From a virus, in IMG/VR virus record IMGVR_UViG_3300037246_000813, positions 1-34,484 of that record: a DNA stretch of 34,484 nucleotides; one strand, given 5' to 3'. Below the pieces are notes generated by a model. It had not been told where the DNA came from. It searched no databases and saw nothing but the letters and a program-made list of their open reading frames with translations. The position numbers and the translations under genes were made by a program. Of the stretch, positions 8,711 through 17,161 are shown piece after piece; the stretch's first letter is position 1, and every line of letters starts with the position of its first letter.

Positions 8711-8725
8711 GAAACCCTGTCGGTG

Positions 8726-8754
8726 CCAGAGAGGGCGTGCCCCTCTTTGGCATG
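8726..8754 (+). other. Hairpin between tail genes, near the next ribosome binding site
   Basis: TGCCAGAGAGGG (8726-8737) pairs with CCCTCTTTGGCA (8743-8754) with one G-U pair and a five-base loop. The GGAGG of the next gene (8758-8762) follows at once and there is no T run, so mRNA stabilisation or translational control is more likely than termination. Confidence 0.5.
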
Positions 8755-8766
8755 TGGAGGTGCAGC

Positions 8767-9846
8767 ATGGCGTTACTGTGGATGGACAGCTTCGAGAAAT
8801 ATGGGACAGGCAACGGTGTACCTATCAATCCTAGCGATGTAGTCCAGTGGAAGTACATGGCTGGTTTCGATGAACGCTACGACGTTTATGATGGGAGGTA
8901 CGGCGGGCACTCCCTCGCTCAGGACAACCTTTCTTCCAGCATGATGACGCCCGACCTGAGTGCGCAGGACAGAACCTTGATTGTCGGGTTCAACTTCAAG
9001 TTGCAAGTTGTCGCCCACAAATACGCCCTCGTAAATCTACGGCATCCCAATCTGGATGGAGAGACGGTTGACTATGCCAACTTGCAGTTCCGCATTCAAA
9101 CCGTCAACGGTGAGAACCAGATAGCTGTGGCCTACAAGGATGTCCTCACTCCGAACGGCATCACCACCACTCTTAACATACAAGATGATACGTGGTATCA
9201 CTTCGAGGCGAAGGTGTTCTGTGATAACACCGTCGGTACGGCCAACTTGAAAATCGACGGAGTCGAAGTCCTCAGCTTCATTGGCGATACTCGCCACCGC
9301 AACCACCCAGAAGCCGACCGGTACTCCCGAGTGCAATTCTATGCCTTGGGGCAGACAGTCCGCTGCTTCTATGATGACTTCTATGTCATGGATACAACCG
9401 GGACTACGTGCAACGACTTCCTCGGTCCCGACACTCGGGTGGCTTCCATCTCTCCTGCCTCCGACGCCTCCGGCAACTGGACTCCCAGCACCGGTGGTGA
9501 TATGTTTGCGATGGTCGACGAGAACACTCTTGACGCGAACTACATCGAGAGCATGGTGACCGGCAACCAAGCCATGTTCGAGATGACCAACCTGTCGGTC
9601 AATGAGGCGACCGGCACGGTGCAAGGCATCATGGCTTGTTGTGACTCTCAGCAAATGTCAGAGGCCGCGAAGTACGCCAAGTTCATTTCGTCGAATGGTG
9701 CGGGCTCCATCGAGCACACAGGGAACTTTGCCCCCGGCCGCACCAATCCGTTCTGTCACACTCAGGTAATGGAAAACGACCCCGACGGAAACCCGTGGAC
9801 TCCTGCCACGATAAATTCGCTTCGGGCAGGCGTGGAGGTATCCTAG
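8767..9846 (+). CDS. Lectin-like (LamG/ConA-fold type) tail protein, copy 1
   Basis: A protein of 359 residues from the ATG at 8767, preceded by GGAGG; upstream in-frame extension lacks a site. It begins MALLWMDSFEKYG, the hallmark start of a phage family with a concanavalin A-like jelly roll (residues about 1-215). A conserved turn, FYDDFYVMDTTGTTCNDFLG, leads into a second beta domain ending WTPATINSLRAGVEV. These proteins are thought to sit on the tail or fibres and bind carbohydrate; that role is from fold, not from visible catalytic residues. The next gene encodes a paralogue of the same design, two bases downstream. Confidence 0.68.
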   Translation: MALLWMDSFEKYGTGNGVPINPSDVVQWKYMAGFDERYDVYDGRYGGHSLAQDNLSSSMMTPDLSAQDRTLIVGFNFKLQVVAHKYALVNLRHPNLDGETVDYANLQFRIQTVNGENQIAVAYKDVLTPNGITTTLNIQDDTWYHFEAKVFCDNTVGTANLKIDGVEVLSFIGDTRHRNHPEADRYSRVQFYALGQTVRCFYDDFYVMDTTGTTCNDFLGPDTRVASISPASDASGNWTPSTGGDMFAMVDENTLDANYIESMVTGNQAMFEMTNLSVNEATGTVQGIMACCDSQQMSEAAKYAKFISSNGAGSIEHTGNFAPGRTNPFCHTQVMENDPDGNPWTPATINSLRAGVEVS

Positions 9847-9847
9847 C

Positions 9848-10921
9848 ATGACACTTCTCTGGTGCGACAGTCTCGACGGCTACGGTATCAACAACAACAC
9901 TGCCCCGGCCCCCGCTGGCATCGTTGCCGCTAAGTATGGGCAGGTGAACAACGAGTCCTTGTGGAGGATAAGGAGCGACAGTGGCAGCGCGTATCCATAT
10001 ACCATGCAGATGTCAGTCTACACCGCCTCCATGCAGATGCAGACGCCAGACATCACTACCAACCTGACGACAATCGCCGGAGTCAACTTTTGGTATTACC
10101 AGGGCCATGACATGAGAGCCAAAGAAGAATGGCCCTTGTTTCGATTCGCCAACGACTCTGATGAAGAGTGTGCGGCAATCATTGTGCAGCACAAGCCTGC
10201 CTATTTTGTGCGGGACGGGTCTGGGAACTATGTTGGCGGTTGTAGAATCAACTCCACACAGCAGATCTGGAACTATGTCGAGATGAAGGTGTACTCGCAC
10301 CTGACTGAAGGAACAATCGAAGTACGAGTCAACGGCTGTCCGGTATTCTTCGGAGCCAACTTGGTCACAGCTACAGCCAACGGCACCATCACTCGCGTAG
10401 GGCTCGGCGGTAATTTTATCACCACCCCCGCCGGGTCCAGCCAACTCGACAACTTCTATGTGTGCGATGGAGACGGCAGCACGAACAATGACTTCCTCGG
10501 TCGGGTGACTATTGAAGCCTTGCACCCTGATGGTGATGACACGGTAAATTGGTCGGTCACCGGCAACGTGAGCATCGCGAACAACTATGGGCAGGTGAAC
10601 TCGAACTTGGCGAAGCCCACCACCGACTACGTTGAGGAAGAGACAACCGGCAATCGCGACAGCTACTCAATGGATGACGTTTCTGCCGACTTCGACACCA
10701 TCTATGCTGTCGTGGCAGTGGCGCACGCCAAGTACGACACCAACGCGACCACCATTAAGTTTGTGCTCACCTCAAATGGGACCGACGCAGAGTCAGCGAA
10801 CATCGCACTGACTACCAGTCTCAAGACGGAGTTGTTCGTCGTAGAGGAAGACCCCGACTCTAGCAACGCCTGGACTCCTAGTACGGTCAACGCCCTGTTG
10901 TCCGGCTACGAAGTCGTATAG
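9848..10921 (+). CDS. Lectin-like (LamG/ConA-fold type) tail protein, copy 2
   Basis: A protein of 357 residues starting two bases after the stop of copy 1. It shares that protein's start (MTLLWCDSLDGYG), the middle turn (LDNFYVCDGDGSTNNDFLG) and the end (WTPSTVNALLSGYEV), but little in between. It is an old tandem duplicate. The divergence of the jelly-roll loops between copies is what would be expected if each binds a different ligand, though this is inference. The distance to the next gene is nine bases. Confidence 0.68.
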   Translation: MTLLWCDSLDGYGINNNTAPAPAGIVAAKYGQVNNESLWRIRSDSGSAYPYTMQMSVYTASMQMQTPDITTNLTTIAGVNFWYYQGHDMRAKEEWPLFRFANDSDEECAAIIVQHKPAYFVRDGSGNYVGGCRINSTQQIWNYVEMKVYSHLTEGTIEVRVNGCPVFFGANLVTATANGTITRVGLGGNFITTPAGSSQLDNFYVCDGDGSTNNDFLGRVTIEALHPDGDDTVNWSVTGNVSIANNYGQVNSNLAKPTTDYVEEETTGNRDSYSMDDVSADFDTIYAVVAVAHAKYDTNATTIKFVLTSNGTDAESANIALTTSLKTELFVVEEDPDSSNAWTPSTVNALLSGYEVV

Positions 10922-10930
10922 GAGACAACT

Positions 10931-12430
10931 ATGGCTGGTGCTCAAGTATCACAACACCAAGTGCAGGTGGTTGCTACTCCGAACCAGAGTTCGGCGGAAC
11001 TGCGTGTTCGACGTTTCTACGTCGATGTGTTGATCTCCGATGTCGGGTCAGGTGGCGCCACTCTCAACGAGTCGGCCAACTCGGCCATCTCGTTCGTCTC
11101 GGACGCCACGTACACGAAAATCTCGATCCTCAATGAGACGGCCAACTCGGCCATGTCGCTGGTTGACGTAGCCGCCGGGGTGTGGGACTACGAGCGAGCG
11201 GTCTCCTCTACAATCAGCTTTGCTCAGGAAGCAATAGGAGTCCTCCTGGACCAAGAGGCCGACAGCACGATAGCCTTCGTGCATTCGGCCGTCGCCGTGC
11301 GGGACATTCCCGTTGCTGTGGCCTCTCCGATCACGTTCACGTCGCTGGGCGGCCGAACTCTCTCTGTCGATGTTGAGCATGAGATTCCCTTCCTTTCTAC
11401 TCCTATTGAATTCAACTTTGTGGGCGACCGGTCACCGGCCAGTAACGTATTGGCTTTTGTTCAGACTGTGACCACCCTGTCTGGCCTCGTCGTGGATCAG
11501 GATCTTGGGCTGGAACAAACAGTGGGCATCGTGTTCCCGATCAAGCCCTCCATCAACCAGCCCATGGGGTTGTCCCATCATGTCAGCACCCCATATCACA
11601 TGTGGGTAGCTGACTCCCTTGGGCTCTCCCATAACACTCGTATCCCGCTCGTGACACAGCACGTCACGCAGAACTTGGTGTTCGTCCAGGACTCACCTAT
11701 CGGGCGGGTGGATGACCCAATCACCTTCGTGCAGACAGTCGCGTATGCGTTCTCGGTGACAGCGGCCAACGTCATGAGTCTGGTTGACGATCTCACCATG
11801 ATCGCTATCTGGGACCGCCCTGTCGAGCACCCCAACTTCATAGGTCACGCCCTCACATGGTACGAGGACACGCCGTGCGGGCGGAAGCAATACACGCCGT
11901 TCCAAGGTGAGAGCACGATTCCTAACGACTTCACTGCCCCAGACGATGATCTACAAGATCCGCAAGGCGACACGGGGAACTTCTCCATGTACATTCCGGC
12001 TCTCGGCGTGAAGACAGACGAGGTGATCCTACGCAAGCCGGAACTCGACAACCGTGACCGCAATGCCGCCACTCGCATCAACAACGAGACCCGAGGTGGC
12101 AAGCTGATTGTCTACTCCGATCCGACGTGGCCGAAAGTCCGCACACTGGCGCTGACCATCGTTGGGCTGACCGAGGCCAACGTAGACGAGATGCACCAGT
12201 TCATGGAGGACACCATCGGCCAGGAGATTGGCCTCACCGACTGGGAGGGGCGCCTCTGGCAAGGCTTCATCACTAACCCCAATGAAGCAGCGACTCAAGA
12301 TGGTCGCCAGATGTGGACCGTCACGTTCGAGTTCGAGGGTGAGATGCTCGACGTTGAACAACCGGGCAGCGAGAACGGTGAAGGCATGGCAATGAACCTT
12401 TCACATTCAGCGACGGCGGTGATAGTATGA
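10931..12430 (+). CDS. Repeat protein with C-terminal distal-tail-like domain
   Basis: A protein of 499 residues. Residues about 40-285 consist of imperfect repeats of roughly 20-30 residues with the pattern hydrophobic-[ND]-x-x-[AV]-x-S-x-I-[ST]-F; examples are LNESANSAISFV, LNETANSAMSLV, EADSTIAFVHSA and VASPITFTSL. Residues about 385-480 are a different domain (ALTIVGLTEANVDEMHQFME, then WEGRLWQGFITNP and WTVTFEFEG). That domain aligns by eye with most of the 128-residue protein encoded next, so the gene is a repeat array fused to a tail domain. The C terminus overlaps the next start by ATGA. It is probably a structural component of the distal tail. Confidence 0.6.
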   Translation: MAGAQVSQHQVQVVATPNQSSAELRVRRFYVDVLISDVGSGGATLNESANSAISFVSDATYTKISILNETANSAMSLVDVAAGVWDYERAVSSTISFAQEAIGVLLDQEADSTIAFVHSAVAVRDIPVAVASPITFTSLGGRTLSVDVEHEIPFLSTPIEFNFVGDRSPASNVLAFVQTVTTLSGLVVDQDLGLEQTVGIVFPIKPSINQPMGLSHHVSTPYHMWVADSLGLSHNTRIPLVTQHVTQNLVFVQDSPIGRVDDPITFVQTVAYAFSVTAANVMSLVDDLTMIAIWDRPVEHPNFIGHALTWYEDTPCGRKQYTPFQGESTIPNDFTAPDDDLQDPQGDTGNFSMYIPALGVKTDEVILRKPELDNRDRNAATRINNETRGGKLIVYSDPTWPKVRTLALTIVGLTEANVDEMHQFMEDTIGQEIGLTDWEGRLWQGFITNPNEAATQDGRQMWTVTFEFEGEMLDVEQPGSENGEGMAMNLSHSATAVIV

Positions 12431-12813
12431 GCTTCATTCTGAAGGCTCCGTACCCAGGAGTGTCAACCACTACTCTACTCCCCTCACCGAAGTGGGGAGA
12501 TTCCAAAAGCTTGACAGCTACGTTGCAGAGTATGCGATCCATGAACGGCGTCGTGTACACGTATGTCAAGTCACGTAACGGCAGGAAGAAATTCCAATGG
12601 CAATTTGAGATCGCTCGCAACAAAGCCCTGGAGCTTCGCGAGTTCATCAATTCGTACAACGGAAGTCTCATTCAAGTAATTGACCATGACGGCGACACAT
12701 GGCTTGGCTACCTCCGCAGCAACCCGTTTGAGTTCACTGGTGCCGGACGTGCTGGTGACTTTTGGCCGGGCGGAGAGACCATGTCAATAATGTTGGAGTT
12801 CGAGCAACGATGA
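12427..12813 (+). CDS. Distal-tail-like protein
   Basis: A protein of 128 residues, coupled by ATGA at both ends. The pattern FQWQFEIARNKALELREFIN, then DHDGDTWLGYLRSNPFEF and a final strand MSIMLEFEQ, repeats that of the C-terminal domain of the preceding protein. Small proteins of this design between tape measure and tip genes often form the distal tail ring that joins tube and tip. The role is inferred from position and the shared domain. Confidence 0.55.
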   Translation: MSFILKAPYPGVSTTTLLPSPKWGDSKSLTATLQSMRSMNGVVYTYVKSRNGRKKFQWQFEIARNKALELREFINSYNGSLIQVIDHDGDTWLGYLRSNPFEFTGAGRAGDFWPGGETMSIMLEFEQR

Positions 12814-15800
12814 GAACAATCACAGCAAACACACAAGCAAAGCTTTCCCAGAACATGGGCACCGAATGGTTGCTCATTCTGGAAGTCGAGTGGGTAGCTG
12901 GCGGAAGCGTGTGCTACTCCGATCAAGAGATTGAGGGATGCCAGCCGAAGATCCTCAGCATGGGCGGCTTCGATACGTCCATGATTCTGGAGGGGTCTAG
13001 CGACTCACAGGAGTTGAGCGTTGATCTCGACGACACCGATGGTAGCATCCGACTGATCTACGACTCATACGATCTTCACAAACGCCCTGCCAGCGTGTTC
13101 CTTCTTGCGAAGGGCACCTCGCTCAGCGACAAGATCCTTGTGTTCAAAGGCGAACTTGTCACACCGATCGAGTGGAGCGAGGCCCAGCGATCGGCGACAT
13201 TCACAATCCTCTCCAAGCTGAACTCGACGCAGGTTGGCTTCAGTATGGAAGAGGGGGACTTTCCGAATATCCCAGATGAGGCTCTGGGGAAGGCGTGGCC
13301 GCTCGTATTTGGTCAGGTTTGCCACCTGCCCGCCGTCAAAGTGCGGGCGCCACGTCGAGGTTATTTGCAGGGCGGAGTGGGCATCCATGACTTTACATTG
13401 GAACCCCGTATTTGCCAAGCTATGAAGATTCAGTGCCCGAGTCAGTCGACCGGCAACCAATCTTCCTATACACAAGGCGCGAACAATGTCTGGGGCAATG
13501 AGACAGTCAAAACAGTCGGCCCAGACCTGGAGTGTGTCAATCGACGATTTGGAGAAATCTGCCAACTGAAGGACCTGTTGGACCAACAACTCGTCTATGA
13601 GTATGATGTGTTCGACATCTACAACGGTGTCTCATTTCCGCAGGACGAGCGGCTGACAATCTTCATCGACAACGCCACCTTCGATGGCACATTCAGCGGA
13701 AACACATTCACTGTCATCTCACGCGAACATCCGGACTTTGCTACTTTCAATCATGTGGCCTGTAGGAATGTCCCGACGCTTGGATACGGCACTGTTCAGG
13801 CAGTCGCACAGTGGGGTGGAACGGCCAGCGGTGACCCCCGAATAGGTGGGTATTGGCAAGTTGGCCAGGCGGCGGGTGCCACACAACATCCGTCAATAAC
13901 GTGGATACCTGCCGTCAACGACACCCACTTCACTGCGAACCAAACTCAAGAGCAGGCGTTCAGGTCATGCGACACCGCTCTTGTCGGCACTCCTGGAATG
14001 GTAGGCGGGCCGAAAGATTCTTGGGCTTACTATGATGAAATGGAGTCGTCCTCGTTCTTCTGGGCCCCTGCCGGGTCGGAAGTCTACATTGAAGCTGAAT
14101 CTGAAATCTTGTACATCGTGTCTCTTCTCCCGGGTACGGTTGATGGAGTGGCTGCTTTCCGCACCGCACCTAACGGATTCAAGTATCTGACCGCTGTGCC
14201 GGAAGACTATTACACGGTGTACGAGACTGACTACCAAGGCTATCAGGTCGTGGAAGTCGGACTGAACAAAGCACTTACGCTGTACGACGACTCATGGGAA
14301 GATGCAATCTATGTGTCCTTCACCTCGTCCATCGGGCCGAACCCCTGCGACATCATCGAGTGGCTCGTCGGTAAGTACACCGAACTGACGGTGGACGCAA
14401 CGACGTTCGCAGCGGTCAAGTCGTCGCTGACGAACTACCCGACGAACTTCTACCTGACCACTCGGCCGGACGTTTACGATCTCATCAATGACATCGCGTA
14501 TCAGTCGCGGTGCTCGGTGTACGTGCGCAACGACGTGCTTTACATCAAGTACCTCTCGGAAGAGCCCGACAGCGTTCGGACGCTCAGCGAGGACGATATC
14601 CTGTCGGGTACGTTCATTGAGTCGCTCAGTGAAACAGAGGATGTCTACACCACGCACAACATAAAATGGCAGCGAGCCGGGGCCTCCGTTCGTTCCGATC
14701 AGAAAACCGAACGCAAACTCATACTGAAGTACAACGTAGGAAAGTACGGCACTGTGGAGGAGGGCTGGGATTACTTCTGTCACAACATCTACGACTTGGT
14801 GTTGAAGACGAGCACGTTCTGGCTTATCCGAAAATCGAACTCGTGGAAGAAACTCAAGCTCACTGTGCCGCTCAAGCACATGGCTCTAGATGTCGGCGAC
14901 TGCGTGACCATCAATGTCGCTCAGTTCAATGACAGTGGAATCAAGTGTATCATCGAGAGCATGAGCCTGGACCCCGACAAGCACACCATCGACATGACGG
15001 TGTGGACACCGATACGAACCGGAGAGACCGAGCCCTTCTTTTGGGCGTGGCCTGCCGATCAACCTTGTGTCACGATCTGGCCGTTGGACGGCGACGAGAA
15101 CGGAGGGGGTGGGTACGATTTCGAGGTCACGCCGCCTGTGGGGCACATCCTACTGGGTGGTTCTCACAGGGATGACCAGTTGGTCATCACCACGGGTGAT
15201 CCGAACCCGAGCGACCTGTGTGATGTTCTGCCGACTGTTCAGTGTGAGATTTCCGACTACCTGAACTTCGACGAGACCGACCCTGATATTCAGGCCAAAG
15301 CGATCGCACAGTCGGCTGCTAGGGCCAGTATGGAGAACGCAATATCTGGAGGTGGGAACGCGGGAGGCAGCAGCGAAGAGAAGGAAGAAATTGAAGGCTG
15401 CGGGATTGTGGCGGGCGGGTGTGCTTACAAAGTCACAGTTCAGTGGCACACATCACACACGCAAGGCACCTACTTCAACACACACCCCGGCCCCGACAGC
15501 GATTGTGGCGGCCCCTGTTCTTGCAGCGGTGGCTGCCCGACTTGCACGGGCCCTCTCTGGTCGGTGTGTTACACGTATGGGGCCCCGTGGGCAGCTAACC
15601 TGGCCGCCCAGTATTACCTCGCCGAGTATGGCCACCCCAATGGCTATTGGCAGTGCAACGAGACCGGGGTGTATACTACTCCGGCCGTCAGAAACGGGAC
15701 GCATCAAGGCCCATTCGCAGGCGAGTGTGAAGATGTTTTTGGTGAAACTTCTCCGCAACCAGATGGGGCTGTTGGAGCCGAGATTGGAAAACCACAGGGG

Positions 15801-15824
15801 TTGACCGGCGATGAGCCAGAATAG
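12810..15824 (+). CDS. Large tail tip/hub protein with cysteine-rich C terminus
   Basis: A protein of 1,004 residues from the ATG at 12810 (ATGA overlap). The N terminus (GTEWLLILEVEWVAGGSVCY) and the motif GKAWPLVFGQVCHLPAVKV (about residues 163-181) are typical of large tail tip proteins that form the hub of siphophage tails. Residues about 545-760 look like the domain region of a baseplate hub (EDVYTTHNIKWQR, then ALDVGDCVTINV). The last 150 residues, after a low-complexity Gly/Glu linker, hold ten cysteines in clusters such as CGGPCSCSGGCPTCTG and probably bind metal or form disulfides. It likely contacts the host and guides DNA ejection. No hydrolase motif was recognised. Confidence 0.68.
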   Translation: MRTITANTQAKLSQNMGTEWLLILEVEWVAGGSVCYSDQEIEGCQPKILSMGGFDTSMILEGSSDSQELSVDLDDTDGSIRLIYDSYDLHKRPASVFLLAKGTSLSDKILVFKGELVTPIEWSEAQRSATFTILSKLNSTQVGFSMEEGDFPNIPDEALGKAWPLVFGQVCHLPAVKVRAPRRGYLQGGVGIHDFTLEPRICQAMKIQCPSQSTGNQSSYTQGANNVWGNETVKTVGPDLECVNRRFGEICQLKDLLDQQLVYEYDVFDIYNGVSFPQDERLTIFIDNATFDGTFSGNTFTVISREHPDFATFNHVACRNVPTLGYGTVQAVAQWGGTASGDPRIGGYWQVGQAAGATQHPSITWIPAVNDTHFTANQTQEQAFRSCDTALVGTPGMVGGPKDSWAYYDEMESSSFFWAPAGSEVYIEAESEILYIVSLLPGTVDGVAAFRTAPNGFKYLTAVPEDYYTVYETDYQGYQVVEVGLNKALTLYDDSWEDAIYVSFTSSIGPNPCDIIEWLVGKYTELTVDATTFAAVKSSLTNYPTNFYLTTRPDVYDLINDIAYQSRCSVYVRNDVLYIKYLSEEPDSVRTLSEDDILSGTFIESLSETEDVYTTHNIKWQRAGASVRSDQKTERKLILKYNVGKYGTVEEGWDYFCHNIYDLVLKTSTFWLIRKSNSWKKLKLTVPLKHMALDVGDCVTINVAQFNDSGIKCIIESMSLDPDKHTIDMTVWTPIRTGETEPFFWAWPADQPCVTIWPLDGDENGGGGYDFEVTPPVGHILLGGSHRDDQLVITTGDPNPSDLCDVLPTVQCEISDYLNFDETDPDIQAKAIAQSAARASMENAISGGGNAGGSSEEKEEIEGCGIVAGGCAYKVTVQWHTSHTQGTYFNTHPGPDSDCGGPCSCSGGCPTCTGPLWSVCYTYGAPWAANLAAQYYLAEYGHPNGYWQCNETGVYTTPAVRNGTHQGPFAGECEDVFGETSPQPDGAVGAEIGKPQGLTGDEPE

Positions 15825-16407
15825 GACAGGTATGCTACCTTGCAACAAGCGACAGAAAGTTGTTAAGCGACCATCAGGACTGACTTTGTTTCGCTGCATG
15901 AACAAGAAGTGCGGCCTACTTGGACAGGAAGTCAATGAGCAAAGTTGCTCGTCCTGCCCGTCGCGGTCAGTGAAACATGTTCGCCCTTGCAGACAGACCA
16001 GGGGCGCGAAGAGTCTGGATCAAGAGGCGCCCGTCACGACGCAAGATTTCCTTGACGTGACCGACCCAGAGATCAAAGAGATGATCGCCGATGCCGGGCT
16101 TCATGTCGATGATCTCGACAAGTCGCACCGGTTCGAGGCGGGCGACACCCCGCCCAACTATCCACCCCTGACTGTCCAGGCGTGGACTTACAAGGAAGCC
16201 CTAATCAGATGGCATAAGGCTGGGAGGCCTAAGCGCACACAAGAGGAGGTAGAGAAGATCCACAGTGAGCACTGTGTGCCGTGTGATTGGTACGACTCTG
16301 ACCAACAGCGATGCCGTGGGTGTGGTTGCAAAGTAACTATCGGTTCGGTGGCCGTCTTCAACAAGCTGAAGCTGGCAACTGAGCACTGCCCCAAAGGGAA
16401 ATTCTAA
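15811..16407 (+). CDS. Cysteine-rich protein, probably zinc-binding
   Basis: A protein of 198 residues that starts inside the end of the tip gene. The N terminus has a four-cysteine group (CMNKKCG and CSSC, residues 29-49), like a zinc ribbon. The C terminus has a second group (CVPCDWYDSDQQRCRGCGC) and ends TEHCPKGKF, a pattern often seen at the end of phage zinc-ribbon proteins. The centre is a charged helix. It is translated from the same mRNA as the tip protein, whose own C terminus is cysteine-rich. A role in tip maturation is possible, but nothing here proves it. Confidence 0.5.
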   Translation: MSQNRTGMLPCNKRQKVVKRPSGLTLFRCMNKKCGLLGQEVNEQSCSSCPSRSVKHVRPCRQTRGAKSLDQEAPVTTQDFLDVTDPEIKEMIADAGLHVDDLDKSHRFEAGDTPPNYPPLTVQAWTYKEALIRWHKAGRPKRTQEEVEKIHSEHCVPCDWYDSDQQRCRGCGCKVTIGSVAVFNKLKLATEHCPKGKF

Positions 16408-16958
16408 TGGAGACCGCCTTTGCGTGGTTGGGTCAGATATTCGACGCACTGCTGCAACTCGTGCCTCGTCGTGTAATCGTCAGAGCCACAGAGGGGGGAG
16501 TCAAGTGGAGCCTGTGGTTCGGCCCCAAGGAAATGAAGCCGGGCATTCGGTTTTACTGGCCGCTAATCTCCGACATCGAAGTCATTGTGGTTGCACGGCA
16601 GACGTTGAACACTCCCACGCAATCCCTGATGACCTCCGACGGAGAGACCGTGGTGGCAGGCGGGGTAATCATCTACAAGATCAGCGACGTGGTGCAGGCC
16701 ATCGGAAAGCAGAATTGGTGTCCCGAGACCACGGCCGGGGACATCGTCCAGGCCGCGTTGGTGGAGATCATCGCCAGCCACGAGTGCGACTTCATCCTGA
16801 AGAACATCAGCGGGGTCATTGAGGAAGAGTTGACCCTGAAGACTCGCGAGCAACTGCGTCGATTTGGTGTGTACGTGGGGCGGGCCGCGCTGGCCGACTT
16901 CTCCACCGTGCGGCAACTGAACCACAGCGGGATCGCAATCAACATCAACACGGTGTAG
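16407..16958 (+). CDS. SPFH/band-7 domain protein
   Basis: A protein of 183 residues, start overlapping the preceding stop (TAATG). Residues 1-20 form an amphipathic, partly hydrophobic segment (AFAWLGQIFDALLQLVP). Residues 22-175 follow the band-7 pattern: WFGPKEMKPGIRFYWPLISD, VARQTLNTPTQSLMTSDGE, VAGGVIIYKISDVVQAIG and a long helix with EEELTLKTREQLRRFGV. Band-7 proteins (stomatin, prohibitin, HflK/C) oligomerise on membranes and scaffold proteases or channels. The length is close to the core domain alone, so the long coiled-coil tail of cellular relatives is absent. It could act at the host membrane during lysis or entry. Family call is fairly sure; the role in the phage is unknown. Confidence 0.68.
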   Translation: METAFAWLGQIFDALLQLVPRRVIVRATEGGVKWSLWFGPKEMKPGIRFYWPLISDIEVIVVARQTLNTPTQSLMTSDGETVVAGGVIIYKISDVVQAIGKQNWCPETTAGDIVQAALVEIIASHECDFILKNISGVIEEELTLKTREQLRRFGVYVGRAALADFSTVRQLNHSGIAININTV

Positions 16959-16960
16959 TG

Positions 16961-17098
16961 ATGGCAAATAAGTGCAGGAAGTGTCGCGAGAAGCGACCAC
17001 CCAACATGGAGTCGTCGCCGAAGCGACCGCCTCGCGGGTCGCTCCGGAAGGCTAAGCGAGCAGAGCAGCGGGCTCAGAAGAAGGCCCGCATGAGATAA
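16961..17098 (+). CDS. Tiny basic protein with CxxC
   Basis: An ORF of 45 residues beginning two bases after the stop of the band-7 gene. It starts MANKCRKCREKRPP and ends in a Lys/Arg/Gln/Ala helix (KAKRAEQRAQKKARMR). One CxxC and more than a third basic residues suggest nucleic-acid binding or a half zinc knuckle. It is the last gene of the plus-strand virion unit and is followed at once by two hairpins. Confidence 0.48.
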   Translation: MANKCRKCREKRPPNMESSPKRPPRGSLRKAKRAEQRAQKKARMR

Positions 17099-17124
17099 CA
17101 GTGCTGACGGAACCAACAGCACTG
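17099..17124. repeat. Inverted repeat between convergent units
   Basis: CAGTGCTG (17099-17106) and CAGCACTG (17117-17124) are perfect complements with a 10-base loop. It lies between the virion unit stop and the strong terminator. It may assist termination for transcripts arriving from the minus strand. Confidence 0.5.
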
Positions 17125-17130
17125 CATCAA

Positions 17131-17161
17131 AGCCACGACCGGCAACGGTCGTGGCTTTTCT
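17131..17161 (+). terminator. Strong rho-independent terminator of the virion unit
   Basis: AGCCACGACCG (17131-17141) and CGGTCGTGGCT (17146-17156) form a perfect 11-bp stem with a GCAA tetraloop, followed by TTTTCT. On the minus strand it is followed by TTTGATG, so it may also act weakly on the convergent unit whose last stop lies at 17160. Confidence 0.9.

Noticed and set aside
12512-12540. TTGACA followed by TATGC inside a tail gene
   Set aside because: The spacing to any -10-like box is about 13-14 bases and the site lies inside a coupled gene; judged coincidental.
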